From Polyangium sp. 6x1 (lineage in GTDB: Bacteria; Myxococcota_A; Polyangia; Polyangiales; Polyangiaceae), in the NCBI RefSeq assembly GCF_029946515.1, contig NZ_JARZHH010000038.1, positions 1 to 64,000 of the forward strand: a DNA stretch of 64,000 nt. The letters are read 5' to 3'. Shown here one piece after another: positions 1 to 9,223 of the stretch. The notes under the pieces were generated by a model that was not told where the DNA came from, searched no databases, and worked only from the letters and a program-made list of their open reading frames with translations. The translations under genes and the position numbers were made by a program. How positions within the stretch are numbered: the first letter of the stretch is position 1; each line of letters begins with the position of its first letter.

Positions 1-2
1 TG

Positions 3-2558
3 GGGGCGGGGGCGGTCCCCCCGAACTCGGGGCCTGCGGCCCCTCAAACAACAGGACCCACCACCCCCGCCCCCAAAAAAGAAGCCGCCACGCGCCTCGT
101 CCAGAATCGCAAAGCGCCGGCGGGAGGGAAGAAGGGGGGGAAAGGGAATGGTGGCAAGAAGGCCGCGGGGAAGAAGGAGGTGGTGAAGAAGGCGGCGCCG
201 AGGCCGACGGTCGAGGTGACGGTGCGGTGGGTGTCGCGCGATGGGGTGTTCGAGGGGGAGGCGACGGCGACAGGGCTGAGGTTCGTTCCACCGCTGGAGG
301 GGATGGGGGTGGTGGATGCGCGAGGGTCGGGTCGGGGGGTGGAGATCGTTTGGTATGAGAGCGCCAAACCGTCGGGGGCGAAGAAAGCGACGGGGATGGG
401 GTGGGCCGCGATTGGTGGGGGGGTGATTGGGTCGGATGGACGGTTCGAGGCGAAGAGTCGCGCGAAGGTGGTGGAGGGGGAGCTGGAATGGGGGGCGGTG
501 AAGGGGTTTTATGCGCCGCGGCTGGTGGGCGGGGCGCAGGTGGGGCTGTTGACGCAGCCTGTGGCGCGGGGCGGGAATTGTGAGTTGAGCTGGTTCGGGG
601 GTTCGGCGGCGAAGCTCGGGCGAGGGGCTTGCGCGATCGATCCGGGGGCGGGCGCGGGTTTCGAGAAGATTTTGGAGGCGGAGCCCCGGCGGATGGGGGG
701 GCAGGGGCGCAATGACGTGGGGCTCGTGGTGTGGGCCGGGGAGCGGGCGTTTTTTACGAAGGATGGGCGCGGATTGAGGTCGGCCGGGCGGGATGGGCGT
801 GTGCGGGAGGAAGGGGTCGCTTTTCCCGCGCGGCGAGGTCGGGTGCACTGGGCGCGGGTTTGGCCGGATGGAACGGGGGTGGCGCTGGCCGGGGGGCGGG
901 TGCGGGTGCTGGAGGGGGATGGGGTGCGGGAGGGTTTGTCGAAGGACGAGATTTTTACGGGCGGGCGGGGCGCCGGGGCCGTGGCGGGGATCGGGAAGGT
1001 CGGGGGCGCCGTGTGGGTGGCGCGGGGCGATGTGGGGCAGGTGGCGCCGCGTGGAGGGACGGCAGAGGTTTGGCGGGGACGGGTTTGGCCGGATGGTGCG
1101 GCGATGGTCGGGGGGAAGGCGAAGGGGCTCTTGATGGAGCTGTCCGGGGGGCGGCTGCATGTGGCGGGGCTTCTGGAGGATGGGAAGGTGGGCGCGCCGG
1201 CGCTTTCGAATGGGCGGGCGCGGAGCGCGGCGTCGCCGGTGCGGCCAGGGTTTTCCGCGGTGGAGCGGGCCGCGGGCGGGGCGATCGTGGCAGGCGTGGG
1301 GGTGGGCTCGGACGAGGAGGTGGTGGCCTTCGTGGTGGACGGGGCCGGGCGGCTCGGTCCCGTGGCGAAGACGTCGCTGAAGGTGCGCGCCGGAGAGCTG
1401 GGGGTGCGTTTGTCAGGGCTGCCCGGGGGCGGGGCGCTGCTGTCGGACGAGGGGCGGCGATATGTGGTTTGGCTGGACGAGGAGGGGCGCGAGGTCGGGG
1501 CGGCGGCCTGGCCGGAAGGGGTGGCGGAGGCGGTTTGTCAGGACGGGTCGGCGGGGCCGCGGTTTTATCCGACGACGGCGCCAGGGTCGTTTGTCGAGGT
1601 GAACGCGCTCGGGGCGCCGGGGACGTGCGTGGTGGGGGAGCCCGGGTGGGCGGCGGATGGGTCGTTGCGGTGGTTCGGGACGCGCGCCGAGGGGCGGGAC
1701 GTGGTGCCGGAAGCGGGGGTGGTGCGGGGGCTCGGGACGGCCGTGGAGCGGGCCGGGGGCGAGGGCACGGAGGAGGTCGAGGAAGTGAAGGCGACGGCGC
1801 CTCGGCCGTGTCCGCCCGAGATGGTGCTCGTGCAGGGGAAGCTCTGCGTGGACCGGTTCGAGGCGACGATGGTGGACGCGGCGAGCGGGGAGGCACTTTC
1901 GCCGGATTTCCCGGTGACGCCGAATTTGATGGAGATCACGCTGGGGGATTGGTCGACAGGGCGGAGCCGCATGGGCGGGGTGCACGCGCGGGCGATGCCG
2001 CTTCCCTTCTTGCCGGGGTGGCAGCGAGGGCAGAAGCTCGACGTGGTGGCGGTGCCGCGGCGTCTGGCCCGGCCAAACGGGTATTTGACGGGGCTCGTGG
2101 CGGAGAGCGCCTGCGCCGCGGCGGGCAAGCGTCTGTGCACGTTGCCAGAGTTCGTGCTGGCTTGCCGAGGGCAGGACGATACGCCGTTTCCGTACGGGGA
2201 TACGTACGTGGAAGGGGCGTGCAACGTGTTCCGGGAGGCGCACCCGGCGGCGATTTTGCACGACAATGCCTCGATCGGGCACCTCGATCCACGATTGAAC
2301 CACGTGCGCGCCGGGGAGGCGCCGCTGTTCCGGAGGACGGGCGCGACGCCGGCGTGCCGGAGCCGCTGGGGGAACGACGCGATCTACGATATGGTCGGGA
2401 ACCTGGACGAGTGGGTCGACGAAGGAAATGGAGCGTTCGCAGGCGGGTTTTACGCCAGGTCGACGCGGTCGGGATGCGACGCGGTGGTGACGGCCCACCC
2501 GCGGAGCTACCTCGATTATTCGACCGGGGCGCGGTGCTGCAAGGACGCGGAGCCCTGA
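3..2558 (+). CDS. Large protein with C-terminal SUMF1 (formylglycine-enzyme-like) domain, 5' end outside window
   Basis: The frame is open from the left edge, so the true start lies outside; an internal GTG sits at 180. The upstream part is a Pro/Ala then Lys/Gly-rich linker. About 360 residues of short Gly/Trp-containing strands follow, possibly propeller-like. The last ~250 residues form a SUMF1/FGE-sulfatase domain: CPPEMVLV, CVDRFEA, GKRLCTLPEF, PYGDTY, DMVGNLDEWV, and a YSTGARCC ending. In myxobacteria such domains are common on surface lipoproteins and often lack the enzyme's oxidase cysteine pair, so catalysis is not assumed. Third codon positions are strongly G-biased, unlike the C-biased neighbours. 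Its end overlaps the convergent next gene by 43 bp. Domain assignment is secure; role unknown. Confidence 0.8.
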   Translation, partial: GAGAVPPNSGPAAPQTTGPTTPAPKKEAATRLVQNRKAPAGGKKGGKGNGGKKAAGKKEVVKKAAPRPTVEVTVRWVSRDGVFEGEATATGLRFVPPLEGMGVVDARGSGRGVEIVWYESAKPSGAKKATGMGWAAIGGGVIGSDGRFEAKSRAKVVEGELEWGAVKGFYAPRLVGGAQVGLLTQPVARGGNCELSWFGGSAAKLGRGACAIDPGAGAGFEKILEAEPRRMGGQGRNDVGLVVWAGERAFFTKDGRGLRSAGRDGRVREEGVAFPARRGRVHWARVWPDGTGVALAGGRVRVLEGDGVREGLSKDEIFTGGRGAGAVAGIGKVGGAVWVARGDVGQVAPRGGTAEVWRGRVWPDGAAMVGGKAKGLLMELSGGRLHVAGLLEDGKVGAPALSNGRARSAASPVRPGFSAVERAAGGAIVAGVGVGSDEEVVAFVVDGAGRLGPVAKTSLKVRAGELGVRLSGLPGGGALLSDEGRRYVVWLDEEGREVGAAAWPEGVAEAVCQDGSAGPRFYPTTAPGSFVEVNALGAPGTCVVGEPGWAADGSLRWFGTRAEGRDVVPEAGVVRGLGTAVERAGGEGTEEVEEVKATAPRPCPPEMVLVQGKLCVDRFEATMVDAASGEALSPDFPVTPNLMEITLGDWSTGRSRMGGVHARAMPLPFLPGWQRGQKLDVVAVPRRLARPNGYLTGLVAESACAAAGKRLCTLPEFVLACRGQDDTPFPYGDTYVEGACNVFREAHPAAILHDNASIGHLDPRLNHVRAGEAPLFRRTGATPACRSRWGNDAIYDMVGNLDEWVDEGNGAFAGGFYARSTRSGCDAVVTAHPRSYLDYSTGARCCKDAEP

Positions 2559-3907
2559 AGGGGCGCCGGGATGGGGCCAACGCCCCGTCGCCGCCGTCGA
2601 CGCACGACGAGCGAGGCGCCGAATGCAACGGCGAGGACGCCGCCCGCCGAGGACGACGCTCCGTCCCCGGCCGCCGCGCACGCGCAGCTCGTCTCCGTGC
2701 TCGTCGGCGTGGTCGTTGGTGTCGCGTCGGGCGGGTCGAGGCGCGCCGTTCGCACGAACAGCCTCGCGCCGTCGTCGTACGCGAGCGCGTACGAGCCGTC
2801 GGACGACGCCGCGAGACGAACATCGAGCGATGGCTGGGTCGAGATCACCGCCGTCTCTTCGCGGGGCTCGCCGTCCGCGTCGAGCGCGACGATCGTCGAG
2901 CCGCCGCCGTTCGCACGATACACGAGCGCGATGCTCGTGCCGTTCGTCGCGAGCCGTGCGTCGCGGATCCCCGGCGCCTCCGCGAGATTGTCCAGCGCGC
3001 GGATCGTGCCGTCCGCGGCGAGGAACCACCCGTGGATATGCTCGCGGTTTTGCCCATTCCCGTCGCCGGGCGGGAGGAAGTACGACCGTGAGACGGCGAG
3101 CGTCCCGGCGCCGGTGAGCGCCAACGCGATGCGCGCGTCGGTCGCGTCGCGGAAGCCGAGGAACGTCGGCTTCGGATCCATGTTCGCGTCGTCGAGCGCG
3201 ACCAGCGCGACGTTCAGCAGCGGATTCGCATTGTTCAGCTGGAAGCCCGCGACGCACGGAGCGTCCCTACATGCAATGTTGACGCGCGGCGAACCGGTCG
3301 GCCAAAACAGCGTGCTCGACTCCCCTTCCTGCGGGATCGCGACGACGGGACCGGTCGTGCACGAAAGCACGAGGCCGGTGCTCCGCGCCTCGAGCGCGAG
3401 CGGACCGCACTCGACGAGGCCCTGCTCCGCGAGCCCGTACGTTTCGGGATCCCCCACCGTCCCCGCTTCGTCGACCACGAACAGACGTGTGCCGACGTAG
3501 AGACCCGCTTGGTCTCCGACCGCGATGCGATACGCGCCGTCCGCGAAGACCGCGCGCACCGCGGAGAGTCGCGTCTCTCCCGAATAGACGAGGAACCGCG
3601 GGACGACGACGCCCTTCTCGGCGTCCACGATCGCGGCATGGAGATCGCGCGCGCCTTCGACCCACGTGACGAGCATCGACGAGCCGTGCACCGCGACCGC
3701 GTAGTCGTCGCGACGCTCGTCGAGGTAGTCGCCCTGGCCTTCCGGAGGCTCGGAGATCGCGGGGAGCGTCGCGCCGACGTCAATCGGCGCGCTCAATGTG
3801 ATCGGGTCGGCCAGCGCGACGGACGCGTGCATGACGGCGATCGCGGAAAACAGGCCCGCGAAAAGCGGGCGGCGAAGATGCGGACCAAGCGTGGAGTAGG
3901 CAAACAT
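2516..3907 (-). CDS. Secreted surface protein with MYXO-CTERM-like anchor
   Basis: The 463-residue protein begins with a signal peptide (hydrophobic stretch about residues 15-33, ending ALA). A large extracellular region of repeated short strands follows, with no catalytic motif I recognise. Near the C-terminus there is a Thr/Pro linker, a Cys pair (SCAC), a hydrophobic helix and an Arg cluster. This is the layout of the MYXO-CTERM sorting tail, which anchors and later releases proteins at the myxobacterial surface. Unusually, about 22 residues follow the Arg cluster. They are encoded partly inside the 3' end of the convergent SUMF1 gene, which suggests loss of an earlier stop. Function unknown. 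Confidence 0.75.
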   Translation of the reverse strand: MFAYSTLGPHLRRPLFAGLFSAIAVMHASVALADPITLSAPIDVGATLPAISEPPEGQGDYLDERRDDYAVAVHGSSMLVTWVEGARDLHAAIVDAEKGVVVPRFLVYSGETRLSAVRAVFADGAYRIAVGDQAGLYVGTRLFVVDEAGTVGDPETYGLAEQGLVECGPLALEARSTGLVLSCTTGPVVAIPQEGESSTLFWPTGSPRVNIACRDAPCVAGFQLNNANPLLNVALVALDDANMDPKPTFLGFRDATDARIALALTGAGTLAVSRSYFLPPGDGNGQNREHIHGWFLAADGTIRALDNLAEAPGIRDARLATNGTSIALVYRANGGGSTIVALDADGEPREETAVISTQPSLDVRLAASSDGSYALAYDDGARLFVRTARLDPPDATPTTTPTSTETSCACAAAGDGASSSAGGVLAVAFGASLVVRRRRRRGVGPIPAPLQGSASLQHRAPVE

Positions 3908-3938
3908 GCCTGCTTCGACGCCGCCTCGTAACCCCTAT

Positions 3939-4496
3939 TCACGTCACCGCGGCTGAAGGCCACCCGGCACACGACACGACTTCGGCCCCACGGCTGGGAA
4001 AGATTTTGTCCATGAAGAATTCGTGGACGGTGGGGTCGCTGTCCGCGCAGCCATCGCGGAGCACGGTGATCCGATACCCCCGATCGGCTGCGTCGTAACA
4101 GGTTGCGGCGACCATTGCACTGGTGGCCACTCCGGCGACGGCGATGGTATCGACGGCACGGGCACGCAGCACGAGATCCAGGTCTGTTCCGGCGAAAGCG
4201 CTTGCCCGGCGTTTGAGTACGAGGACGTCCTCGTCGTGCACCGGTAGGTCGATCTCGGTTCCGGCCATCCCCTCGTGAAAGATATCCCGCGCTTCGAAGA
4301 AGGCGGAGAACAGTGCGTTGCCCGGCGGAAGATCCGCCCGGTTGGCGCGGAACGCGATGCGTACGAACACCACCAGCACACCGGCGGCTCTCGCGCGTGG
4401 GAGGAGCTCGGTCAGCGGTGCAACGACCTGCCGCGCGAAGGGGTAGGCAGCGGTGATGCCGCGCTGGATGTCGCCGATGATGAGTGCGGTTGTCAT
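3939..4496 (-). CDS. Isochorismatase-family cysteine hydrolase
   Basis: 185 residues, the usual size for the family. The N-terminal TALIIGDIQRG carries the catalytic Asp of the Asp-Lys-Cys triad. A Lys lies in VLVLKRRASAF, and the VAGVATSAMVAATCYDA block holds the cis-peptide and nucleophile region. In this block the nucleophile Cys is expected around the VATS.. motif, where the usual VCT-type Cys appears replaced and a Cys follows at ATCYDA. Family members hydrolyse isochorismate, nicotinamide or other amides; the substrate here cannot be read. I chose the ATG at 4496 because the reading frame upstream has no family similarity. It stands alone between convergent and same-strand neighbours. 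Confidence 0.8.
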   Translation of the reverse strand: MTTALIIGDIQRGITAAYPFARQVVAPLTELLPRARAAGVLVVFVRIAFRANRADLPPGNALFSAFFEARDIFHEGMAGTEIDLPVHDEDVLVLKRRASAFAGTDLDLVLRARAVDTIAVAGVATSAMVAATCYDAADRGYRITVLRDGCADSDPTVHEFFMDKIFPSRGAEVVSCAGWPSAAVT

Positions 4497-4570
4497 GACG
4501 TCAGCATGTAGGACAAATGAACCAGGATTTCCGCCTCCTGAGCACGCTTCTCGCGCGGCGGTCGACCGCC

Positions 4571-5014
4571 CTAGCCCGGAATCGAGGCCCTGCGCTTGCC
4601 GGCGATCGTCTCGGTGCGGGTCCGCTCGAATTTGGGGCGCTCGGCATAGACCTTGAGCCGACCGCCGAGCGTGACGTTCGCGACCGAGACGCCCATCGCC
4701 ACGATACGCGACCTCACCAGGATGTGCGCGTCTCCGGGCTTCGGGTGCTCCTGCGCCCAGCGCACGAACTCCTGCCGCACGATGCTGTCGTAGCCCGTCA
4801 CGAGCTCCCAATCGTGAAAGACCTCGAGGTCGCCCAGGGTGAGCGAGGCGAGGCGGTCTGCCGCGCGCATCACGTGCAGCGCACAGTCGAGGTCCGCATG
4901 CCCCGAGGCGCGCGTGAAAAACACGCCGTGCGCAGGGCTCGTCATGAAGAGCTCCCACGCGTCCGTCTTCCAGGACTCTTTCCATTGCCCACGATCGGAT
5001 AGGGCGTCGGCCAT
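4571..5014 (-). CDS. Conserved hypothetical protein, 147 aa
   Basis: Small soluble alpha/beta protein starting at ATG 5014. It alternates strands and helices (VFFTRASGHADLDCALHVM, LEVFHDWELVTGYDS) and ends in a basic tail (KFERTRTETIAGKRR). The pattern loosely resembles STAS/SpoIIAA-like proteins that myxobacteria carry in many copies, but no diagnostic motif can be assigned. There is no signal peptide or membrane segment. The gene lies upstream of the isochorismatase gene on the same strand, with 74 bp between them, so co-transcription is possible. The divergent lipoprotein gene starts 129 bp upstream, and the shared gap probably holds both promoters. Confidence 0.6.
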   Translation of the reverse strand: MADALSDRGQWKESWKTDAWELFMTSPAHGVFFTRASGHADLDCALHVMRAADRLASLTLGDLEVFHDWELVTGYDSIVRQEFVRWAQEHPKPGDAHILVRSRIVAMGVSVANVTLGGRLKVYAERPKFERTRTETIAGKRRASIPG

Positions 5015-5143
5015 GTTCGTGTACTCGTCATGGTGAGCATGGTTTTTTCCAGGACGGAAGGGGGTTCGAGGCTCGATACGCCGTGAAGGGACGCGTGTAA
5101 GCTCACGCCGCGGGCACCGTTGTCCCGCACCGAAAGGACCACC

Positions 5144-5944
5144 ATGCCCCGCCTCGCCTCCCTCGCCTTCGGCGCTCTCGCGCTCGCCGCCCTCTCGGGC
5201 TGCGGGGTCAGCAGCATGCCCTCGCGAAACAGCCGTTTCGAGATGGATCGCGAGGGCGAGATCGACGACGAGGACATCCGCAAAGCGTTCGAAGCCCGGC
5301 CCCAGATGCCCGCCAGCGCGATCCGGCTCGCCTATTACACGCTCGACCCGGACGTCGCCGGAGATCTGGAAAAAGTGTTCAACGGATTGCCCGGCGTCAG
5401 CAGTGTCTACCGTATCCCGGCCTTGCTCGTCACCGGCCAGCGGCGGCTCTCCGAAGGAAATGGGTATCCCTACGACCCGCCGCACGAGATCTCGCTGAAG
5501 AAGCTCCGCCTCTTGGCCGCCCGCGCGAACACCGATGTGCTCGTCATCGTGGACCATGGCTACCGCAACCAAGGCGCCAATCCCCTCGTCGCCACGACCG
5601 CGCTGCTCGTGCCCATCCTCTTCGTGCCGTTCCTCGATACCGAGGTGAAAGGGTACGTCGAGGCGTTCGTCCTCGATGTGCGAAATGGGTACCTCTACGG
5701 CCACCTCACCGGAGAGGATACGCGCGGGGAGCCGTACGCGACGATCTACGCGAAGAGCGCCAAGGACTACGCCGACGAGCAATGGATCGATCTGCGAAAA
5801 GAGATGCAAAAACAGCTCGTGAAGCTCGTCGAGGACGAGCGCGCCCGCAAGCTCGCGCCGAGCGCGCCCCCTCCCCCGCCCGGCGCCGCGGACCCGCTCG
5901 CCGCGCCGCCAGCCGCGCCGCCCGGGGCGTCCCCCGTGCCCTGA
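5144..5944 (+). CDS. Lipoprotein, unknown function
   Basis: The 266-residue protein has a lipoprotein signal (lipobox LSGC about residue 20) and should be attached to a membrane. An AAAGGA ribosome site 7-8 bp upstream supports ATG 5144 over an in-frame start 24 bp earlier. The mature part is alpha/beta; residues about 165-190 hold a hydrophobic segment (LLVPILFVPFLDTE) that may be buried or membrane-inserted. The C-terminus is a Pro/Ala-rich tail. It resembles the diffuse family of bacterial lipoproteins with a DUF4823/rhombotarget-like fold only in general layout. No catalytic motif is visible. A second tiny lipoprotein gene follows on the same strand. Confidence 0.7.
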   Translation: MPRLASLAFGALALAALSGCGVSSMPSRNSRFEMDREGEIDDEDIRKAFEARPQMPASAIRLAYYTLDPDVAGDLEKVFNGLPGVSSVYRIPALLVTGQRRLSEGNGYPYDPPHEISLKKLRLLAARANTDVLVIVDHGYRNQGANPLVATTALLVPILFVPFLDTEVKGYVEAFVLDVRNGYLYGHLTGEDTRGEPYATIYAKSAKDYADEQWIDLRKEMQKQLVKLVEDERARKLAPSAPPPPPGAADPLAAPPAAPPGASPVP

Positions 5945-5997
5945 AACGTCGATCCCGCCCGATTGACGAGGCAGGAGGGACTCGTCACATCCGAGGT

Positions 5998-6183
5998 ATG
6001 CGACCCGTCGTCCGCAATGCCCTGCTCCTCGCCGCCTTGACGCTCACCGCCGCCTGTCGCGAGCCTCTGCCCAAGGACAAACCGCCGAGCACGCCCACGG
6101 GCCCGATCGCTCCCGCGACGAACGAGGCGCCCGGGACAGCCGCGCCCGACGGGACGGCCGCGCCCGATACGAAGCCGAACTAG
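5998..6183 (+). CDS. Small lipoprotein, 61 aa
   Basis: An ATG at 5998 is preceded by CCGAGGT, an acceptable ribosome site. The peptide has a short basic N-terminus, a hydrophobic segment and a lipobox (LTAAC about residue 20). A Pro/Thr/Ala-rich mature region of about 40 residues follows with no domain. It may be a structural or spacer lipoprotein. It follows the larger lipoprotein gene by 53 bp and overlaps the end of the convergent SUMF1 gene by 4 bp. Function unknown. Confidence 0.55.
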   Translation: MRPVVRNALLLAALTLTAACREPLPKDKPPSTPTGPIAPATNEAPGTAAPDGTAAPDTKPN

Positions 6184-7214
6184 CGCTTCTTCTTGTTCTT
6201 GCGGGGCTTCTTCTCGACGCCAGGCGCGTCCATGCAGCAGCGGAACCCCGTCGAATAGTCGTGGTAGGCCGGCTCGTGGGCGATCGTGGTGAACGAGCAG
6301 CCAGGGCCGTGCTCCAGGGTGGTGCTGAAAAACCCGCCCATGAAGATGCCATTTCCCACTTTCCAGGGCTGCTTCTTTCGCTCGACCTCGTCCCGCGCGA
6401 GGACGTCCTCGATATCGGAGTCGACGGCGTCGCTCACCCACTCGTGGAGGTTGCCGACCATGTCGAAGGCGCCCTCGTCGCTGCCGCAGGTCTCGTATTC
6501 GCCCGATTTGGCGAGGAAGCCAGGCTCGCGATCGAGCTTCGGGTCGTTGAAGACCTCGTACGTCCAGGCGCCGCGGCTCCGGCCGTAAAACTTTTCGAGG
6601 AGGTGGATCTTGCCGGTATTGCAGGCGCCGCGCTGGCCCTTGTTGCCGTACGGATACCGGTAGCCCTTGCTGCCTTTGCAGGCCCGCGTCCACTCGGCGC
6701 GGCTGCAGAGGCGCTTGCCCGCGTGGCCGCAAGCCTCGGCCGCCTCGACGCGGCTGATGTAGGCCTGCGGATAGAAACCTGCCCCGCTCATGGCAACGTA
6801 AAACGTGCCCTTTTCAGGGCGATCGTAATGGGGCCACGGCGTCGTCACGCCGTCCGCGGTCTTCGTGGCGAGGTGCCCCTCCCAGCGGTCGACGCAGGAA
6901 CGGCCCATCTTGAACATCTCGGAAGGACAAACCGGCGGCGGCGATCCGCCGTCGGCCTCCGCATCCGCGCCCGCATCCGCGATCGCCGCCGGCGCCGCGT
7001 CCGCTTCTGCGCCCGCCTCCGCCTCCGTTCCCGCCTCCGCGACCGTCACCGCGACCACGGGCACCGTGGACCCCGCGGGGACGGCCTCCGTGGTGCTCGG
7101 CGCAGCGTTTCCGCCGGCCGGTTTGTCCTCGGAGGAGCGGCACGCGGCGAGGGCCCCCGTGGCAAGGAGCGTGAAGGCGGCGACGAGGAAGGCAGGGCGA
7201 GAATCGAGGCGCAT
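6180..7214 (-). CDS. SUMF1-domain lipoprotein
   Basis: 344 residues. A lipoprotein signal (ALAAC near residue 25) is followed by an Ala/Glu/Asp-rich spacer to about residue 95. The rest is a SUMF1 (formylglycine-generating-enzyme-like) domain. Visible blocks are CPSEMFKM, CVDRWEGHL, GKRLCSRAEWTRAC, YPYGNKGQRGACN, AFDMVGNLHEWVSD, and GFRCC close to the end. The C-terminus is Lys-rich. In this lipoprotein group the domain is often a sugar- or ligand-binding C-type-lectin-like fold rather than an enzyme; activity is not claimed. It is one of three such proteins in the window. Confidence 0.85.
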   Translation of the reverse strand: MRLDSRPAFLVAAFTLLATGALAACRSSEDKPAGGNAAPSTTEAVPAGSTVPVVAVTVAEAGTEAEAGAEADAAPAAIADAGADAEADGGSPPPVCPSEMFKMGRSCVDRWEGHLATKTADGVTTPWPHYDRPEKGTFYVAMSGAGFYPQAYISRVEAAEACGHAGKRLCSRAEWTRACKGSKGYRYPYGNKGQRGACNTGKIHLLEKFYGRSRGAWTYEVFNDPKLDREPGFLAKSGEYETCGSDEGAFDMVGNLHEWVSDAVDSDIEDVLARDEVERKKQPWKVGNGIFMGGFFSTTLEHGPGCSFTTIAHEPAYHDYSTGFRCCMDAPGVEKKPRKNKKKR

Positions 7215-7259
7215 GGGAAGCCAAAGCCGGAACGCACGAGGCCCGGGTGGGCCTTTCCA

Positions 7260-8882
7260 CTACCGTTCTTCTTCGTATTTGAGCTCGTAGTCCCCGACCC
7301 CGAGCACGTCCCCAGGCTTCAGCGCCGCCGGCGCCGTGAGCTTCTTGCCATTGACGAGCGTGCCGCTGCCGCCCCCGAGGTCGGTCAGGTAAAACTTGCC
7401 GTCCTGGCCCACGATCGAGCAATGCTCCCGCGAGACGTCCTTGCCTTCGAGGCGGATCTGCGCGTGGTTCGTCTGGCCGATCGTGATCGTCGTGCCCTCG
7501 AGGCGATACCCGTCCTTCGGGCCCTCCCCCCGGACGACGAGCAGGCGGGCGCGAGGGAGGTTGCCAGCGATGGTGGCCATGGCGCGGCGGCTGAGGGGCC
7601 CCGCCTGGCTCGCCCCAGCGCGGCGCGAGGCAGCGGCGGCGCGGCCCGCCTGCGCCTTGCGGAAGAGGCGATACGCCGCAGGATTCGGCTTCTTCGCGAG
7701 GACCTCCGCCTCCTCCGCGAGCTGCGCGATCGTCTCGCCGAGCGGCGTGCCGTCCTGCGTTTCAAGGTCGGCCTCCGCGCGCATGCCGTCCACCGCGCGC
7801 CGGAGCAGCGTCGCCGCCGTCTCGAACGAGCCCTGATCGGCGAGCGTGCGCGCCGCGGTGCGCGCCTCCTCCGCGAGCGCGACGAGCACCCGCGCGCGCG
7901 CCGCAGGGTCGCGCTCGGGCGCGCCAGCCTGCACGTCGACCCCGATCGCACGATCGAGGACGTGGACGTCCGTCACGCCGGGGCGGCGATGCGCGAGGCG
8001 CGTACGCACGACCTCGAAGGCCCCGCTCACCGAGGCGCCGGGCTCGATCACGAGCTCGACGACCAGCGACGCGCTCTCGCCCGGCTGCAGGTCCGGCAGC
8101 TCCACGCGCGCCGCGCCCATCGTCTTGCGCACGCGCACGTCGCCCGCGATGCGGATGATGTCGACGCCACGCGCGGGCGCGACGTCGACCGACACGCCCT
8201 CCGCGACCGCGTCGCCCGTCGCGCCCACGGCCAGCGCGAGTTCGGTCGCGCAGAGCGCCGGATCCCGCACGTAATAATACTGGCCGCCGCCCGCGACCGC
8301 GATGCGCCGCAGGATGTCCTCGTTGTGCTCCTCGCCGTAGCCGAGCGTGGAGACCGCCGCGTCCCCGCGGAACGAGGCGGCGATCTCGGCGAGCGCCTCG
8401 GGGCGTCGATCGCCGAGCGTCGGATCTCCGTCGCTGAGCAGGAGGATGCCACGTCGCTCCCCAGCCACGGGCGGACCGAGCGCGCTCCGGCTCGTGCGCA
8501 GGCCGCTCTCCATGTCGGTGCCGCCCTCGGGATCGATCCGGCGCAAGCTGCTCGCGAGCCTGCGGCGCGCGGCCGCGTCGAGCTGCTCGAGCTCCGAGAC
8601 GACCTCCGCGCCTTCGGAGAACGAGACGATCCCCACGCGATCGGTGGGGTCGAGCAGCTCCACCATGCGCTCGATGGAACGGACGACTTGCTCCATCGGC
8701 TGACCCCACATCGACGCGGAGACGTCGATCGCGAACATGAGCGCGAGCGGCGGCCGCTCGTGTCGTTCGTCCTCGGGGAGCGCGGCCGAGACCTCGACGA
8801 CGAGGTGCGCGCGCTGCGGGGCGCCCGGAGGGACACTCCGGACGTCGAGCGCGAGCGACAGATCGAGGGCAGGGCCGGGCAT
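7260..8882 (-). CDS. VWA-FHA domain protein
   Basis: 540 residues from ATG 8882; a TTG at 8954 would add 24 residues. A von Willebrand factor A domain occupies about residues 45-220, with a MIDAS metal site: DVSASMWG (DxSxS), a Thr in GGTDMESG, and LLLSDGDPT. A beta-rich middle and a helical segment follow. The last ~95 residues are an FHA domain (TITIGQTNHAQIRL, SREHCSI, LGGGSGTLVNG), which binds phosphothreonine. FHA proteins usually act with Ser/Thr kinases, which are plentiful here. There is no signal peptide, so it is likely cytoplasmic. It ends 45 bp before the SUMF1 lipoprotein gene on the same strand. Confidence 0.9.
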   Translation of the reverse strand: MPGPALDLSLALDVRSVPPGAPQRAHLVVEVSAALPEDERHERPPLALMFAIDVSASMWGQPMEQVVRSIERMVELLDPTDRVGIVSFSEGAEVVSELEQLDAAARRRLASSLRRIDPEGGTDMESGLRTSRSALGPPVAGERRGILLLSDGDPTLGDRRPEALAEIAASFRGDAAVSTLGYGEEHNEDILRRIAVAGGGQYYYVRDPALCATELALAVGATGDAVAEGVSVDVAPARGVDIIRIAGDVRVRKTMGAARVELPDLQPGESASLVVELVIEPGASVSGAFEVVRTRLAHRRPGVTDVHVLDRAIGVDVQAGAPERDPAARARVLVALAEEARTAARTLADQGSFETAATLLRRAVDGMRAEADLETQDGTPLGETIAQLAEEAEVLAKKPNPAAYRLFRKAQAGRAAAASRRAGASQAGPLSRRAMATIAGNLPRARLLVVRGEGPKDGYRLEGTTITIGQTNHAQIRLEGKDVSREHCSIVGQDGKFYLTDLGGGSGTLVNGKKLTAPAALKPGDVLGVGDYELKYEEER

Positions 8883-9223
8883 GCGCCCCAAGAATACCCG
8901 GCAGAGGCGTAAGCGCGAGTCGAGATCGTTTGGGTGCTGCCAAAAGAGGCGCAAGAGGGACGGAGCGCTGCGGCGTCACGCTGTCGCCGGTCCGGGGGGT
9001 ACGGCCGACCATAACACTACGATGACGGCGAAAGCGTGAGGGAGACCGGTGGGCGGGCGTCCTGCATCACGCGGGCCGTTTTTTTCGGCCGTGGAGCGGG
9101 TTGACCGGACGAGGAGCCTCGGACTAAGACAGCCGCCCCGCGATCGCGTGAAGGGATCGCTCGAATGGGCGTGACCGGCTTCCCCGGGGGGCACCGGTTT
9201 TCTTTGTTTCAAGCGGCGGTGTG
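8883..9223. other. Intergenic region between divergent VWA-FHA and NYN genes
   Basis: No credible gene is seen here. It must carry the promoters of both divergent genes. A T-rich stem with a 7-T loop (GGCCG / CGGCC) lies near 9083-9099, and a separate hairpin lies next to the NYN gene. Confidence 0.5.
9174..9209 (+). promoter_or_regulatory. Leader hairpin followed by T-rich tract upstream of NYN gene
   Basis: ACCGG at 9174-9178 pairs with CCGGT at 9194-9198. A C/G-rich interior may also pair, and a T-rich run follows to 9209. The structure ends 15 bp before the NYN start codon. It resembles an intrinsic terminator placed in a 5' leader, so attenuation is possible. It could equally be chance in GC-rich DNA. 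Confidence 0.35.
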
